Assembly (NCBI GenBank): GCA_947589215.1 | Contig: CANQCL010000007.1 | Span: forward strand, 1 to 64,000 | Origin: an uncultured Clostridia bacterium | Lineage (GTDB): Bacteria; Bacillota; Clostridia; Oscillospirales; Ruminococcaceae | Reading direction: 5' to 3' | Length of the DNA: 64,000 bases | Shown here: positions 1 to 9,805 of the stretch, one piece after another | Position numbering within the stretch: position 1 is the first letter of the stretch | How the letters are laid out: each line of letters starts with the position of its first letter | Notes under the pieces: model-generated | The model's input: only the letters and a program-made list of their open reading frames with translations | The model's database searches: none | What the model was told of the DNA's origin: nothing | Translations under genes and position numbers: made by a program

Positions 1-980
1 TAATACTTATACAAATCATCATACGAATTAAGTTTATCGACTAATTCTTTAGACATATCTTCTTTTGTGTCATCGGAGATATGCCAGATATAATCAGTAC
101 CGTTTGGATTACAGTTACGAACAGTGGCAGTCATCAAATCATCGCCAGCTTCAAGTTTAAAGCAGTTTTTGACTGAGTTTGTATCTGTTGAATATGTAAT
201 ATTGTCTGCTAGGTTTTGTTCTGAAATAAAAATAGTAGTATCTTTTCCATAACCTGATGAAATATTTTTACTTCCGCATTTTGGACAAGCTATTGTAAAT
301 TCTTCTCTGTTGCCGCAATCATAACAATATGATTCAAGATCATAAACACTGATTTTTCTGTCAATATGTCCTTTACTATCAGAACCAGAGTTTATTATAA
401 ATAAGCACTTAATTTCTTCACTTATATCTTGCAAAGCATCATAAAGAGAAGTATTGTTAAAAGAGAATGTTCTTTGAATGTTTGCAATGCTCGAATCTAC
501 ATGGTCAATATGATAATGCGGAGCTTTTTCCATTATTCTGTGTAATAACGATGCTTCTGGGTGTTCAGGATTATATAAGACTGTTGGAATTTTATAATCG
601 TTTCTAGCAATATCGTCTTCGGTATTTATTTCAATATCATATAAGTTGATTTGAGATAATTCGGCTTCGCCTAAAGATTTTGCACTAACATTTTTGACAA
701 GTCCTTTAGTATTATCTATTTCAACATATATTTCAAACCATATATCCCAATCCTTGCACCAAACAAGTCTAAAATCTTTTAACTTATCCCAGTGAGCATA
801 CTCTATTCCGTTATCTACTTTATTAACTTTAAAAAATAATTCAGAACATGCATTTAAAGAATCTTTAAATGAAATATTATATGCCGGTATAGTTCCTAAT
901 TTTCTACCCGTTCTTGTTGCTAAAACAAAAGTCGGGGTTTGTATTTTATTTGCTGAATCAAATTTAATTTTTATTGCCAT
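1..980 (-). CDS. Tal-like phage tail protein with zinc ribbon (3' end outside window)
   Basis: An open frame runs leftward from an ATG at 978-980 (ribosome site GGAGAGAGG just upstream) to the window edge without a stop, giving at least 326 residues. It follows the Dit gene directly, the position of the tail-associated lysin/endopeptidase (Tal, 'prophage tail protein') in siphophage tail modules. Within the visible part there is a four-cysteine zinc ribbon (CYDCGN ... CPKCGS, about residues 216-235), which would be structural. The rest looks like beta-rich baseplate-type sequence without a motif I can name. The module order (tape measure, small gene, Dit, this gene) supports the call; the sequence alone does not. 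The catalytic part, if any, lies outside the window. Confidence 0.6.
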   Translation of the reverse strand, partial: MAIKIKFDSANKIQTPTFVLATRTGRKLGTIPAYNISFKDSLNACSELFFKVNKVDNGIEYAHWDKLKDFRLVWCKDWDIWFEIYVEIDNTKGLVKNVSAKSLGEAELSQINLYDIEINTEDDIARNDYKIPTVLYNPEHPEASLLHRIMEKAPHYHIDHVDSSIANIQRTFSFNNTSLYDALQDISEEIKCLFIINSGSDSKGHIDRKISVYDLESYCYDCGNREEFTIACPKCGSKNISSGYGKDTTIFISEQNLADNITYSTDTNSVKNCFKLEAGDDLMTATVRNCNPNGTDYIWHISDDTKEDMSKELVDKLNSYDDLYKY

Positions 981-993
981 ATATCCTCTCTCC

Positions 994-1809
994 TTATGGT
1001 GAATCTTTAATAACTGGGTTATATTTAATTTCTAGTTTGCAGGGGAGGGACACAGAAATTTTATTATATCTATTTTTAATTGTGTTTCCAATTTTTAAAA
1101 ATTCATAATTAAAGTCATTATAAATATCATGGTCATTATAAGATGATGAAAATATTTGCGACTCTCCATCAATAGTAATAACTTCACCGGCTCTACAATT
1201 TTCTATTTTCATTGTACAATTTTCAGTTTCATTAACGATTTTTAAATCTCCATTAGCAATACAAGTGATAATCATAGATGGATATGTAAATCCAATTTCA
1301 TCCGATATATCCCTTAATAAATAAGATTTATTTATATTACTAAAATCCCAATAAAAATGTTGCTCTTGCCCATATCCAAATGGTTTATTAGTTTCCATAG
1401 TAAGTTCTAAACCATATAATATTTCACGAATTTTAATTTTCTCAACATTAAAACTTGCTTTATAATAACAAGAACCTCTTTCATTAAATAACTCATCTTC
1501 AATAATTTGAAATTTTAAAAATTCTTTGCGATTAAGCCATCTCATCAAGTCTCTATAATCATTATCAGTAATTCTTAAATCATCATAAATATCTGGATTT
1601 TTACAAATATCAAAAGTGGTCTGAATACATTCATCATATGGTGTGTCAACTAAACTATATTTTTTTCCTTTATGGTGTGATACAGTATTAAATGTGATTT
1701 TTGAACCAGCGGTCATAATATTTGCACCAGAAGGACTATTAAAATCGCATATAATAAAGCCAAAATCACTTAAACATCGACCATCATATTCAAAATCAAG
1801 AGCATACAT
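994..1809 (-). CDS. Distal tail protein (Dit), siphophage type
   Basis: The 271-residue protein starts MYALDFEYDGRCLSDFGF, matching the start of the Dit/Sipho_tail family, whose members form the hexameric hub joining the tail tube to the baseplate. The ATG at 1807-1809 has a good ribosome site (TAAGGTGG, spacing about 8). The length is in the usual 220-300 range. It lies between a small coiled-coil gene and the Tal-like gene, all on the minus strand with gaps under 30 bases, so it is part of one tail operon. The function is inferred from the N-terminal signature and gene order. Confidence 0.75.
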   Translation of the reverse strand: MYALDFEYDGRCLSDFGFIICDFNSPSGANIMTAGSKITFNTVSHHKGKKYSLVDTPYDECIQTTFDICKNPDIYDDLRITDNDYRDLMRWLNRKEFLKFQIIEDELFNERGSCYYKASFNVEKIKIREILYGLELTMETNKPFGYGQEQHFYWDFSNINKSYLLRDISDEIGFTYPSMIITCIANGDLKIVNETENCTMKIENCRAGEVITIDGESQIFSSSYNDHDIYNDFNYEFLKIGNTIKNRYNKISVSLPCKLEIKYNPVIKDSP

Positions 1810-1833
1810 AAATTATTCACCACCTTACTCATT

Positions 1834-2133
1834 TTATATATTTTTAAATTGTTTAATTATTTGTTCCATTTCTTTTTTATATTGTGCTTTTATATCATTA
1901 ACAGAAGATACAACATCAAAATACTTCTGTTTTAGATATTGAAATTTTTTTGACTCGTTTTCAAATTGTTTTTTTATTTTTACAAAGTTTTCATTTAACT
2001 CATTTATTTCTGTTTGTTTACCTAGAATATTTTTTCTTAAAATTTCATTTTCATTTTTTAGAGTTGTATTTTTTCTTTTAAGATTTTTAATCTGTGTTTT
2101 CATCTTATCTATGCGGTTTTGTTTTGATAACAT
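1834..2133 (-). CDS. Small coiled-coil protein in tail operon
   Basis: About 99 residues, almost wholly heptad-like with many Lys, Glu, Asn and Gln, so predicted to be one long coiled coil. The open frame extends to 2196, but I chose the ATG at 2131-2133 because a strong site (GGGAGG) lies 9 bases upstream; an in-frame ATG at 2137-2139 is only 3 bases from it. It lies between the tape-measure and Dit genes, where siphophages sometimes carry small accessory tail proteins. I do not recognise the family. It might help tail assembly or be a host-range accessory. Confidence 0.55.
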   Translation of the reverse strand: MLSKQNRIDKMKTQIKNLKRKNTTLKNENEILRKNILGKQTEINELNENFVKIKKQFENESKKFQYLKQKYFDVVSSVNDIKAQYKKEMEQIIKQFKNI

Positions 2134-2186
2134 TTTCATCTTCCTCCCAATGTAAAAGGAGAGATATATAAAAATATCTCTCCAAA

Positions 2187-5100
2187 TCATCGCCAAATAT
2201 ATTTATCATTTTCATATTTGTCACCTTTACATAATGGATCAATTGAAAACGAGTTAATTAATTTTTCAAACCGTTTATCTTGTTGTAACTTTGTTACAAA
2301 ATCGTTATAATCATCAACATGTTCAATGGGAATATTAATGTTTATATCTCCCATAGAAACCAAATCTTTATTATTGTCTTGATTTTTGATAGTAGATAGT
2401 ATATTTGAAATATCGGTTAATCCACTTAAATGTGGTATTAAGTCAGAAGAATATTTGGTTGTAAAATCAACATTCAAATCTTGTTCCGATAGTCTTTTGA
2501 GAGTGTCACTTAATATACTATCACTAATAAATTTCTTAGGATTATTAGCAAATTCAAACAAATTAGAAGTAGCTTCGGCGTTTAAAATACTATCATTACG
2601 AGCTAATGGAGTAAGTACCGCACCATCAGAAGGACGTATAATAGCCTCTGCTTTTTTACCTTCTTGTGTCCATGCTAACTCATCCTTGAGAATTTTTTTA
2701 ATACCAGAAGAATAGCCAGAAATTTGACTTTTCTTTACCCAGCCCAACTGTGTACCTTTATCTACACTAGGATTTGTACCAAGAAGATATGGAAAGTCTG
2801 TACTTACCGCTGAGTTTACGCCCATAACATATAGTTCTTTACCACGCCATTTATCGGATTTATTTTCGTACTTACCTCCACCCTTTTTAGGAGTTTTGTG
2901 CAAATCACCTTTTTTAAATTTTACCTTATCTCCCTTTTGAACTACACTATCTCCTGGAATACTTCCAAATACACCTTTTTTGACTGTGTTTGAACCTGTA
3001 GATGATGTAGGAGTAGATGTAATTGTAGCATTAGTAGAAGCAATTGAATTGTTAGCAGAAGTATTTGAATCCGTTACCATTTTTGAAATACTTGCTAAAA
3101 TACTGCTTATAGTAGCAGAAACATTTGTTAAAGCGTTTTTTAAAGTATCGGTTTCATTATAACCTACACTACTTGCTGCTTTATTGATAGCTTCAGATAT
3201 TACATCTTTATTGTTATCAATAGCATCTTTCATATCAGAAAGCAAAGCATCAACATTGTCTAACCTTGTATTTAAAATTTCCTCATACTCATCATATAAA
3301 TCGTCAAGTAAATTTTTCTGATCTGATATATATTGGTCATACTCTGCCTCTTCTAAACCTTCTTCAGCTTCCTCTAAAGAAACTTTAATTTGCTGAATTT
3401 TAGATTTAGTTTCTTCAGACATATCGTTTTCATAAGCAGATAACTGTTTTTGTAAAGAAGTTATATCTTTTGTTTGGTCTGAAATCTTCTTTTGATAATC
3501 GTATAAATCTTTCTGTGCATCAAGTGCGTCTGTATAACTATCAATTAATTCTTTTAATGCATCAAGTTCTAAATTAATACCTTCTTCAACCATATCTACA
3601 ATTGCTTGCTTTTCATCTTCAGCAGAGGAAATCATTTCTTGTTGTAATTCAAGAAGTTCTTCTCTACGGTCAATAAGGTGTTGATTATATGGATCGTTTT
3701 TAAGTTGATTATCAATATCGGACAATTCTTTTGCATACTCTCTAGCTTGTTGTGTGTAAATTTCATAATTGGTAGTATAAAGGCTCATAGTTGCCCAGCC
3801 TTCATCAGTAAGCTGACCTTTATTATCGTATAACTTTTTACTGCTTATAAGATCAATGAGAAATTCAGTTTCTTTTGAAATTTGAGAAATTTTTTCTTGC
3901 ATTAAGTCAAATATCTGCCAATCAATATCTCGAATAGAATTGTTATATTCGATTATATTGGTATTTGCTTCTGCAATAGAAAGAGAAACTTCATTAATCT
4001 CTTTTGCCATTTCATTATATGCTTCTGAACCTACGGTGATTTTACCGTTATTTACAGCTTTATTTAATTTGTTTATTAAAGCAGTACGCTCTTTACCCAT
4101 AGTTGAAATACTATTTTGTTCGTTTTTAATTAAAGCCTTATAATAATTACCACTAACTATATAGCCCTTTTCTTCAGTTTGACTGATTTGTTCATTAAGC
4201 ATATTTGCTTTTTGTTCATTAAAAGCTAAAATACCATCGTATTTAGTAACAACATTATCAAAACGCTGTTTATATAAATCGGCTTCTTGTTCTCTAAGTT
4301 GTCGAACTGCATCTTTACATTCAAGGGCTTTCTCATACCATTGTTGATACTCTTTTATCTTATCAGCTAACTTTTCATTTTTAATAGTGTCAATATCAAT
4401 TATGCCATCTTTAACTTTTTTTCGCCAAGACTTGCTTAATCCTACAGAATTAGCTTGATTTATGTACTTGTTATAACCCTGTTGTTGAACATTGATTTCT
4501 TTTGTTACCTTAGATATTTCTTTGGTTAAACTTTTATTTCTTGTTGACCAAGATTTATATACACTACTAGCTTTTAAATCAAGGTTTGAAATTGCACGTT
4601 CAACTCTGTCAATAGCAACTTCAACCCAGTCAAAAGTTTCTTCAAAATCGTCTTTTTGGGATTTGGATTTACTTGATTTCTTATTTTTGCTTGATTTGCT
4701 TTTAGATTTACTACTTGAAGACTTGCCATAGTTACCTGTTGAATTTCCACCAGATTTTGAACTAGTTACTGTACTGTTGTGACTGATACCACCGGTAACC
4801 ATAGCAGTACCATTAATTAATGCAGAGGCTCTGCCTGCAACATAACCATTTTCCAACAGAGATTCTGTTTGTTTATGATTAAATACTACTGCACCTTTTG
4901 GTATATCAACAAATTCTGCACCATTGTCACCAACTGTATACCATTTACCAGTGTGAGGATCAACCACTATCTCTCTGCCAAGTTCACCAGTAAGGGTTTT
5001 GCCGCCTTGTTTAGCCCCCCAGTTACCACCCAACATAGCAGTACCATTTATATTGTTATTGCCTGATGATTTAGGAATATAAACTTTTTTGCCTAAGATT

Positions 5101-6803
5101 TTACCCTTACCCGAGAGTTTGTTTTCATAATCAGTTAAGGCTTGAGTACCACTAAGGTCTACTTTAACATGATAAGTTACTGACCTCTCCAAATTCTTTG
5201 GATTATAACTGTCAATTTCCGTAGTATCTTTGTCATATTTAACAGTTGCGGTTTTATTATTAGCTGTCCATCCATCAATTGCACTATCATCAATACCTAT
5301 TTTAACTAACTGTTCTGCACCTATTTGTTTAATACTGTCCCTTAGTTTTTTAACAGATGAAGTATCAAGATTTAACTGTGCTCGAATCGAAGGGTCAATT
5401 TTTTTTACTTGTCCTGCAAGTTCCTTTACTTTTGCATTTGCATCACTTGTATCTACACCAAGCGCTTTCTTTAAATCTAAATCATTGTAAGCACGTTGAA
5501 AATTTTGAATTAGTCCAATAGCTTCTGAATTTCTTTCGCTAATAGCAGAAGTATCAACACGCATTACAATAGGCTCTGATAGACTTTGTTGCTGTGCAAC
5601 ACAATATTCTATAATCTGATTAGCATACTCAACCTCAGATGCATCAACTTTTGCTTTACCCTTAATTCTCTGCATTTTTTTGATTGTAGTTTCTAATGTT
5701 AAAATTTTTGTATCAGAATCATCAATATCAGAAACATCAAGCCGTATTTCTAAATTTTTATAGTCTTTCATTTGACGAAGTGACTCTGCGGCTTCATTAG
5801 CAGCAACACCTAAATCTCCAATGGTTTTCGGAGCTTCATCAGCCCAAGAAAACTTACCGCCAAATTCCTCCATTTCACCGAATGCCGCTTGAACGATTGG
5901 CATAGATAATTTAAGACCTTCAGCGAAGTCTTCCATCGTCTTTTGACCAGCAATTTTATAACTGTCTTTAGATTTATCAAAAACCATTAGACCTTTATCA
6001 ACGGCTTTTTGACAGAAATTTTCAATATTTAATCCAGCATAATTTCCATCTTCATCATAGGTAAATAAGTCATATATACTTTTTAAATAAGAGTTTACTT
6101 TTTCTTTATCAGATGAGTCAACACTATCGGGAATTATCAATTCAAGAGATGTTTGATAATCACTTCTGCCCACTCTACCATAATATTCAGACTCAGATTT
6201 GTTTAATGTTTCATTAATACGGTTGACGGCATTAAGAGCATCATCAAACATATCACCGCTTTGTGAAGCATTTTGAGCGTTTAGCCAGTTATGATAAGCA
6301 TCGGTTGCTTCTTGTAAAGAAGCAGTCATTAAATCATAAGAATCGCAGCTTTCTTTAATTGCACTGTTTTCTTCTAAAAGAGCGTTAATCTCATTTTGAA
6401 TAGATTTTCTACTTTCTCCGGTTTTACCTTTAATTTCTTGACGAAGTTTTTCAATCTTTGCAGCATTTTCAAGATATGTAGATTGAGCCATTGCTTTATT
6501 AGTATTATTGGTTTCAATCTGCTCTTCTGATTTTGCCTTAACAATTTCTCTAACTTTTTCAGCATTTAACTGTAATACTCCGTTGTGATATTCAAGGGCT
6601 GAAGTATATTCTTTTAATTCATCAGAATCGTAATCTTCTAGCGATAAAGAGTTACCCGTTGATTGAGATGACAAAGCATCTTTTACAGAAGAAATGCTAC
6701 TAATTACAGATTGTGTGTTTTGAAGTGAATTTGTCACACTTTGATTAATTCCCTCTACAGTCTGCTCTACGGCTGTCTTATATTCATTAATTTCTTCTTG
6801 CAA
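2187..6803 (-). CDS. Phage tail tape measure protein, 5'-truncated
   Basis: The 1538-residue frame has long helical and coiled-coil stretches, a Ser/Lys-rich linker (about residues 680-710), and the segment LTGELGREIVVDPHTGKW with nearby NGAEFVDIPKGAVVFNH, typical of tape-measure C-terminal regions. Tape-measure proteins set tail length and pass through the tail tube during DNA ejection. The listed start is a TTG at 6801-6803 with no convincing ribosome site. The same frame stays open upstream to a stop at 6945-6947, and tape-measure-like sequence appears to continue to about 6885. The true start is therefore missing, and no head or tail-tube gene follows to the right. I read this as a prophage remnant whose 5' part was deleted; it is unlikely to make a working tail. 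Confidence 0.75.
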   Translation of the reverse strand: MQEEINEYKTAVEQTVEGINQSVTNSLQNTQSVISSISSVKDALSSQSTGNSLSLEDYDSDELKEYTSALEYHNGVLQLNAEKVREIVKAKSEEQIETNNTNKAMAQSTYLENAAKIEKLRQEIKGKTGESRKSIQNEINALLEENSAIKESCDSYDLMTASLQEATDAYHNWLNAQNASQSGDMFDDALNAVNRINETLNKSESEYYGRVGRSDYQTSLELIIPDSVDSSDKEKVNSYLKSIYDLFTYDEDGNYAGLNIENFCQKAVDKGLMVFDKSKDSYKIAGQKTMEDFAEGLKLSMPIVQAAFGEMEEFGGKFSWADEAPKTIGDLGVAANEAAESLRQMKDYKNLEIRLDVSDIDDSDTKILTLETTIKKMQRIKGKAKVDASEVEYANQIIEYCVAQQQSLSEPIVMRVDTSAISERNSEAIGLIQNFQRAYNDLDLKKALGVDTSDANAKVKELAGQVKKIDPSIRAQLNLDTSSVKKLRDSIKQIGAEQLVKIGIDDSAIDGWTANNKTATVKYDKDTTEIDSYNPKNLERSVTYHVKVDLSGTQALTDYENKLSGKGKILGKKVYIPKSSGNNNINGTAMLGGNWGAKQGGKTLTGELGREIVVDPHTGKWYTVGDNGAEFVDIPKGAVVFNHKQTESLLENGYVAGRASALINGTAMVTGGISHNSTVTSSKSGGNSTGNYGKSSSSKSKSKSSKNKKSSKSKSQKDDFEETFDWVEVAIDRVERAISNLDLKASSVYKSWSTRNKSLTKEISKVTKEINVQQQGYNKYINQANSVGLSKSWRKKVKDGIIDIDTIKNEKLADKIKEYQQWYEKALECKDAVRQLREQEADLYKQRFDNVVTKYDGILAFNEQKANMLNEQISQTEEKGYIVSGNYYKALIKNEQNSISTMGKERTALINKLNKAVNNGKITVGSEAYNEMAKEINEVSLSIAEANTNIIEYNNSIRDIDWQIFDLMQEKISQISKETEFLIDLISSKKLYDNKGQLTDEGWATMSLYTTNYEIYTQQAREYAKELSDIDNQLKNDPYNQHLIDRREELLELQQEMISSAEDEKQAIVDMVEEGINLELDALKELIDSYTDALDAQKDLYDYQKKISDQTKDITSLQKQLSAYENDMSEETKSKIQQIKVSLEEAEEGLEEAEYDQYISDQKNLLDDLYDEYEEILNTRLDNVDALLSDMKDAIDNNKDVISEAINKAASSVGYNETDTLKNALTNVSATISSILASISKMVTDSNTSANNSIASTNATITSTPTSSTGSNTVKKGVFGSIPGDSVVQKGDKVKFKKGDLHKTPKKGGGKYENKSDKWRGKELYVMGVNSAVSTDFPYLLGTNPSVDKGTQLGWVKKSQISGYSSGIKKILKDELAWTQEGKKAEAIIRPSDGAVLTPLARNDSILNAEATSNLFEFANNPKKFISDSILSDTLKRLSEQDLNVDFTTKYSSDLIPHLSGLTDISNILSTIKNQDNNKDLVSMGDININIPIEHVDDYNDFVTKLQQDKRFEKLINSFSIDPLCKGDKYENDKYIWR

Positions 6804-6921
6804 TTGTTCTTTTGTATAATTTAAATAATCAGAACTGTTTTCACTAGGAAATATATCTAAAGCAACGCTTAATTTTTCTTTTGTTAAATCAAGTAAAATA
6901 AATCTTATGTAAAGATGTAAA

Positions 6922-6950
6922 GAGCAGCCGGTTTTGGCTGCTTTTTATAT
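6922..6950 (+). terminator. Intrinsic terminator at the prophage junction
   Basis: AGCAGCC (6923-6929) pairs with GGCTGCT (6936-6942) and is followed by TTTTATAT, so it works rightward. No rightward gene is present to its left; the left-facing tape-measure frame runs straight into it. It probably marks the host side of the deletion or insertion junction. The rest of the gap up to 7254 is AT-rich and holds only the promoter listed next. Confidence 0.6.
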
Positions 6951-7128
6951 ATAAAAAATTTTCATATTGTAAAATTAATTAGAATAAGACAGAACAGGCA
7001 TAAATTCACTTTATATATTTCACACAATTATCATATAAATGATTTATACTTTTAGCGTTTCAGTCAATGTCTAAACGTGTCGCAAACTTGTATTTTTTTA
7101 ACAGTTTATCTAAATTTTCGTAAAATAC

Positions 7129-7157
7129 TTGAAAAAAGTATGTGAATGTGGTAGAAT
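7129..7157 (+). promoter_or_regulatory. Promoter of the LCP gene
   Basis: TTGAAA (7129-7134), 17-base spacer, TAGAAT (7152-7157). The predicted start near 7164 gives a leader of about 90 bases before the ATG at 7255. Confidence 0.5.
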
Positions 7158-7254
7158 AAATACAATATGTATATTATAGCATAGTAAAGTGATATTATAA
7201 AAAATTGGATAGTAACGACTGAATCTAAATTTAATTTAGAATAAGGAGGTACAT

Positions 7255-9105
7255 ATGCCTGAGAACAAGAAAGCGGACGATTTTTCTGTAGATGATATTA
7301 TCAAGGATGTTATGAGGAAAAAGAGAAGAAGTGAATCCGGAAGCTTTGTTTATTCTGAAAATGTCAAATCTGATGATAATATAAATGTTAAAAGATCTAA
7401 TATAAAATCAGAGGATATTAATTCAAAGGATTATTTTAAATCGTTCTATAATGACAACAAAACAGTAAACAGCGCAGATAAAAACAGCAGTATTCATATT
7501 GAAAAGACAAATGATACCGATGCGCTGAAAACTCAAAAGAATTATACGAAAAAAAGCCTTGATGAAATGTCAGGTGAAGTTGAAAACAATAATTTTATGT
7601 CAGAATTGTTTGAAAATGCTGTTAAGAAAAGCGGCAAAAAGCTTTCACCTGCACAGCAAGCGGCTATAAAAGAGGCTCGAAGTGCAAAGCCTGAAAAACC
7701 TGTAAGAGATTCGGCAAAGCTGAAAAAAGCTGAGCTTCAGGCGCCTGCCAGATCTGATGAGTGGAGAACTGATGGTATTCCGCTTTCTGATTTGGTTGCA
7801 GGGGCTATGCAGGCAAGAAAAGGTCCTAAGACAACTATAAGCGATATGTCTGAGCCTGTAAGCCGTGCGGAGGTTGTTGACGTAAATAGCAATAATGTAA
7901 AAATAAAACCAAAACGCAGAAAATGGTCTGTAAAGAAAAAAGTTTCGGTAATTTTATGCTACGTGTTCGGAGTTGTATTTCTTCTTTGCGGCGCAGGTAT
8001 TTCGGTGTTCGCAAGCTTTACGGGAATGCTTGACAGAGATAATAATCAAATAATTAACATAATTGACCCAGGTCAGAGTGAAATAGGTTCAAACGATACA
8101 GTAAATGCTGTTGACTATGAGCAGATGCTTAAAGATAAGCTTGCAAAATCGGCAGCGAATGTTGTTTCCGACAGCGATGTAACAAATATTTTGCTTGTCG
8201 GTGAGGATTTGAGAGACACAGTAGATAATACCGCTCAGTCAAACGGTAATACCGATGTTATTATGATGATTTCCATAAACACCGCAAAGGGTACTGTAAC
8301 CACTACCTCATTTATGAGAGATATTTATTTGACTATACCGGGTTATTATGCTACGAGGATAAATGCGGCATATTCAATGGGTGGAATACCGCTATTGGAG
8401 CAGACCATACAGGATAATTTCAGTATCAAGATAGACAGATACTTAAAGGTCAATTTCTATTCTTTTATTGACATAGTTGACACTATGGGCGGGCTTGACA
8501 TCAAAATCTCAGATGAAGAGGCAAAAGGTATGAGAGCTCCTCTGGGAGAGCAAAACAAGTATCTTGGTAAAAAGTACGGAGCAGACTACATAAAAAAAGG
8601 CGGAAAAGTTCATATGAACGGCAATCAAGCGTTGGCATATGCTAGACTTCGTAAGGTTGGAAGATCAGACTGGGAGAGAACTCAGAGGCAGAGAACGGTA
8701 ATTGATCTTATTGCAAATAAGACAAAGGAGCTGTCACTGACCGAGCTCAACTCGTTGCTCAATAAGGTATTGAATAAGATCTCAACTGATTTGACTGATG
8801 CAGAGATCGCATATTATCTGCTGCACGCTTCAACGTATTTAAACTATGAGCGTGACCAGATACAGATTCCTGCTGAAGGAACATGGACTCGCCAAATAAT
8901 CAGAGGCGCCGATGTTTTATGTCCTGACTTTACATCAAATATTAGAACTTTACAGAAGAAGATATACGGATATTCAAAAATAAAAGACGATGAGACCGAT
9001 TATACAAGCGGAACTTCATCATATACTGACGGTTATTCTGAAAGTACAGAGGTTTATAACAGCTATGATGACGAAAATACCGATGGTATGAACACTTTTT
9101 ATTGA
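7255..9105 (+). CDS. LytR-CpsA-Psr (LCP) family cell-wall ligase
   Basis: The 616-residue protein starts at an ATG with AAGGAGG 7 bases upstream. It has an unusually long polar cytoplasmic N-terminal region (about 1-220), one membrane helix (about 231-253), then an extracellular LCP domain (about 305-520). Conserved LCP segments are visible: NILLVGED, TDVIMMISIN, TTTSFMRDIYL with the catalytic-type arginine, and QALAYARLRKVGRSDWERTQRQR. LCP enzymes transfer undecaprenyl-linked glycopolymers such as teichoic acid or capsule onto peptidoglycan. The C-terminal 40 residues are Ser/Thr/Tyr-rich and low in complexity. The gene stands alone between its own promoter and terminator. Which polymer it attaches cannot be told from the sequence. 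Confidence 0.85.
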   Translation: MPENKKADDFSVDDIIKDVMRKKRRSESGSFVYSENVKSDDNINVKRSNIKSEDINSKDYFKSFYNDNKTVNSADKNSSIHIEKTNDTDALKTQKNYTKKSLDEMSGEVENNNFMSELFENAVKKSGKKLSPAQQAAIKEARSAKPEKPVRDSAKLKKAELQAPARSDEWRTDGIPLSDLVAGAMQARKGPKTTISDMSEPVSRAEVVDVNSNNVKIKPKRRKWSVKKKVSVILCYVFGVVFLLCGAGISVFASFTGMLDRDNNQIINIIDPGQSEIGSNDTVNAVDYEQMLKDKLAKSAANVVSDSDVTNILLVGEDLRDTVDNTAQSNGNTDVIMMISINTAKGTVTTTSFMRDIYLTIPGYYATRINAAYSMGGIPLLEQTIQDNFSIKIDRYLKVNFYSFIDIVDTMGGLDIKISDEEAKGMRAPLGEQNKYLGKKYGADYIKKGGKVHMNGNQALAYARLRKVGRSDWERTQRQRTVIDLIANKTKELSLTELNSLLNKVLNKISTDLTDAEIAYYLLHASTYLNYERDQIQIPAEGTWTRQIIRGADVLCPDFTSNIRTLQKKIYGYSKIKDDETDYTSGTSSYTDGYSESTEVYNSYDDENTDGMNTFY

Positions 9106-9112
9106 TTACATT

Positions 9113-9147
9113 AAAAGCGTACTGCACTTAGATGCGGTACGCTTTTT
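9113..9147 (+). terminator. Terminator of the LCP gene
   Basis: AAAAGCGTAC (9113-9122) pairs with GTACGCTTTT (9137-9146), followed by further T. It starts 8 bases after the stop codon. The symmetrical A/T flanks would also let it end the leftward gene at 9186. Confidence 0.75.
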
Positions 9148-9185
9148 CGTAGTTAATTAGTGATTTAAAGATTTATTCTTAGACT

Positions 9186-9416
9186 TCAAAACTTATTTTT
9201 TAAAGCTGAAATAAAGTTAAAATTAAATGTATTGCTGATTTCGACTGCGTGGTTATATTGTTTAATAGCCTCAACATGAGCGTGTAAGCCTGCGCTTGTG
9301 TGAATATAATCGTTGCTTTCGTGCAATGATAACTGCATAGACACAGGCAATGAGAGAAAATATTTTCGACTGCTTGAGCTGTTATAAATCAAATCCTGTA
9401 GGTTATTATAATACAT
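9186..9416 (-). CDS. Small hypothetical protein
   Basis: A 76-residue product. The open frame extends to 9470, but the ATG at 9414-9416 is preceded by GAGGTG at 6 bases, so I use it. The sequence has a YFLSLP segment followed by SLHESNDYIHTSAGLHAHVEAI, a 'leucine-proline then helix' pattern seen in many small clostridial proteins of unknown role. There is no membrane segment or signal peptide. It is convergent with the LCP gene. I cannot assign a function. Confidence 0.5.
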   Translation of the reverse strand: MYYNNLQDLIYNSSSSRKYFLSLPVSMQLSLHESNDYIHTSAGLHAHVEAIKQYNHAVEISNTFNFNFISALKNKF

Positions 9417-9604
9417 TCTAATCACCTCATAGGTATTATTTGCAGATGCTTTTATGCAAATACGTGACACTTATAAGAGTTATTATATTCCAATCAAATG
9501 AAAAGTGTTATTGTTAATTTTTTACCGAAATTCAAACTAAAATCGTGTAAATAATGAGAATATTAAGAATTGTAAATAATTTATGAACCTTATGGTATTA
9601 TTTC

Positions 9605-9633
9605 TTGACAATTTACAGTATATGTAATATAAT
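9605..9633 (+). promoter_or_regulatory. Consensus promoter TTGACA-17-TATAAT
   Basis: TTGACA (9605-9610), a 17-base spacer and TATAAT (9628-9633): a perfect sigma-A promoter. An intrinsic terminator only about 55 bases downstream means the primary transcript is very short unless termination fails. Confidence 0.65.
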
Positions 9634-9639
9634 TACAAC

Positions 9640-9700
9640 CATGATGTGATAATTTTATAAATGACTTGCATTTGATTTATTCAGTGCAGGTCATTTTTTT
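9640..9700 (+). ncRNA. Candidate short RNA or attenuated leader ahead of the glycosyltransferase
   Basis: From the expected start near 9640, transcription meets a terminator: ATGACTTGCA (9661-9670) pairs with TGCAGGTCAT (9685-9694, one G-T pair), followed by seven T. The product would be about 60 bases and holds no credible ORF. It could be a small RNA, or a leader that limits expression of the gene at 9806. The remaining sequence up to 9805 is AT-rich with a TTATACT-like -10 around 9734 that could serve the glycosyltransferase separately. The gap 9471-9604 shows nothing I recognise. Confidence 0.4.
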
Positions 9701-9805
9701 GCAATTTTGATGTAGATTTATTTTTATATTTATGTTATACTTAATGTAATTGAAATCAAATTGGGAAAGATATTTGTATACTAGTTTAGAAGGGAAGATG
9801 AATTT

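Noticed and set aside
6374..6565. 63-codon leftward ORF inside the tape-measure gene
   Set aside because: Out-of-frame shadow within coiled-coil coding sequence.
8942..9127. Leftward 61-codon ORF over the end of the LCP gene
   Set aside because: Antisense to a real coding region and overlaps its terminator.
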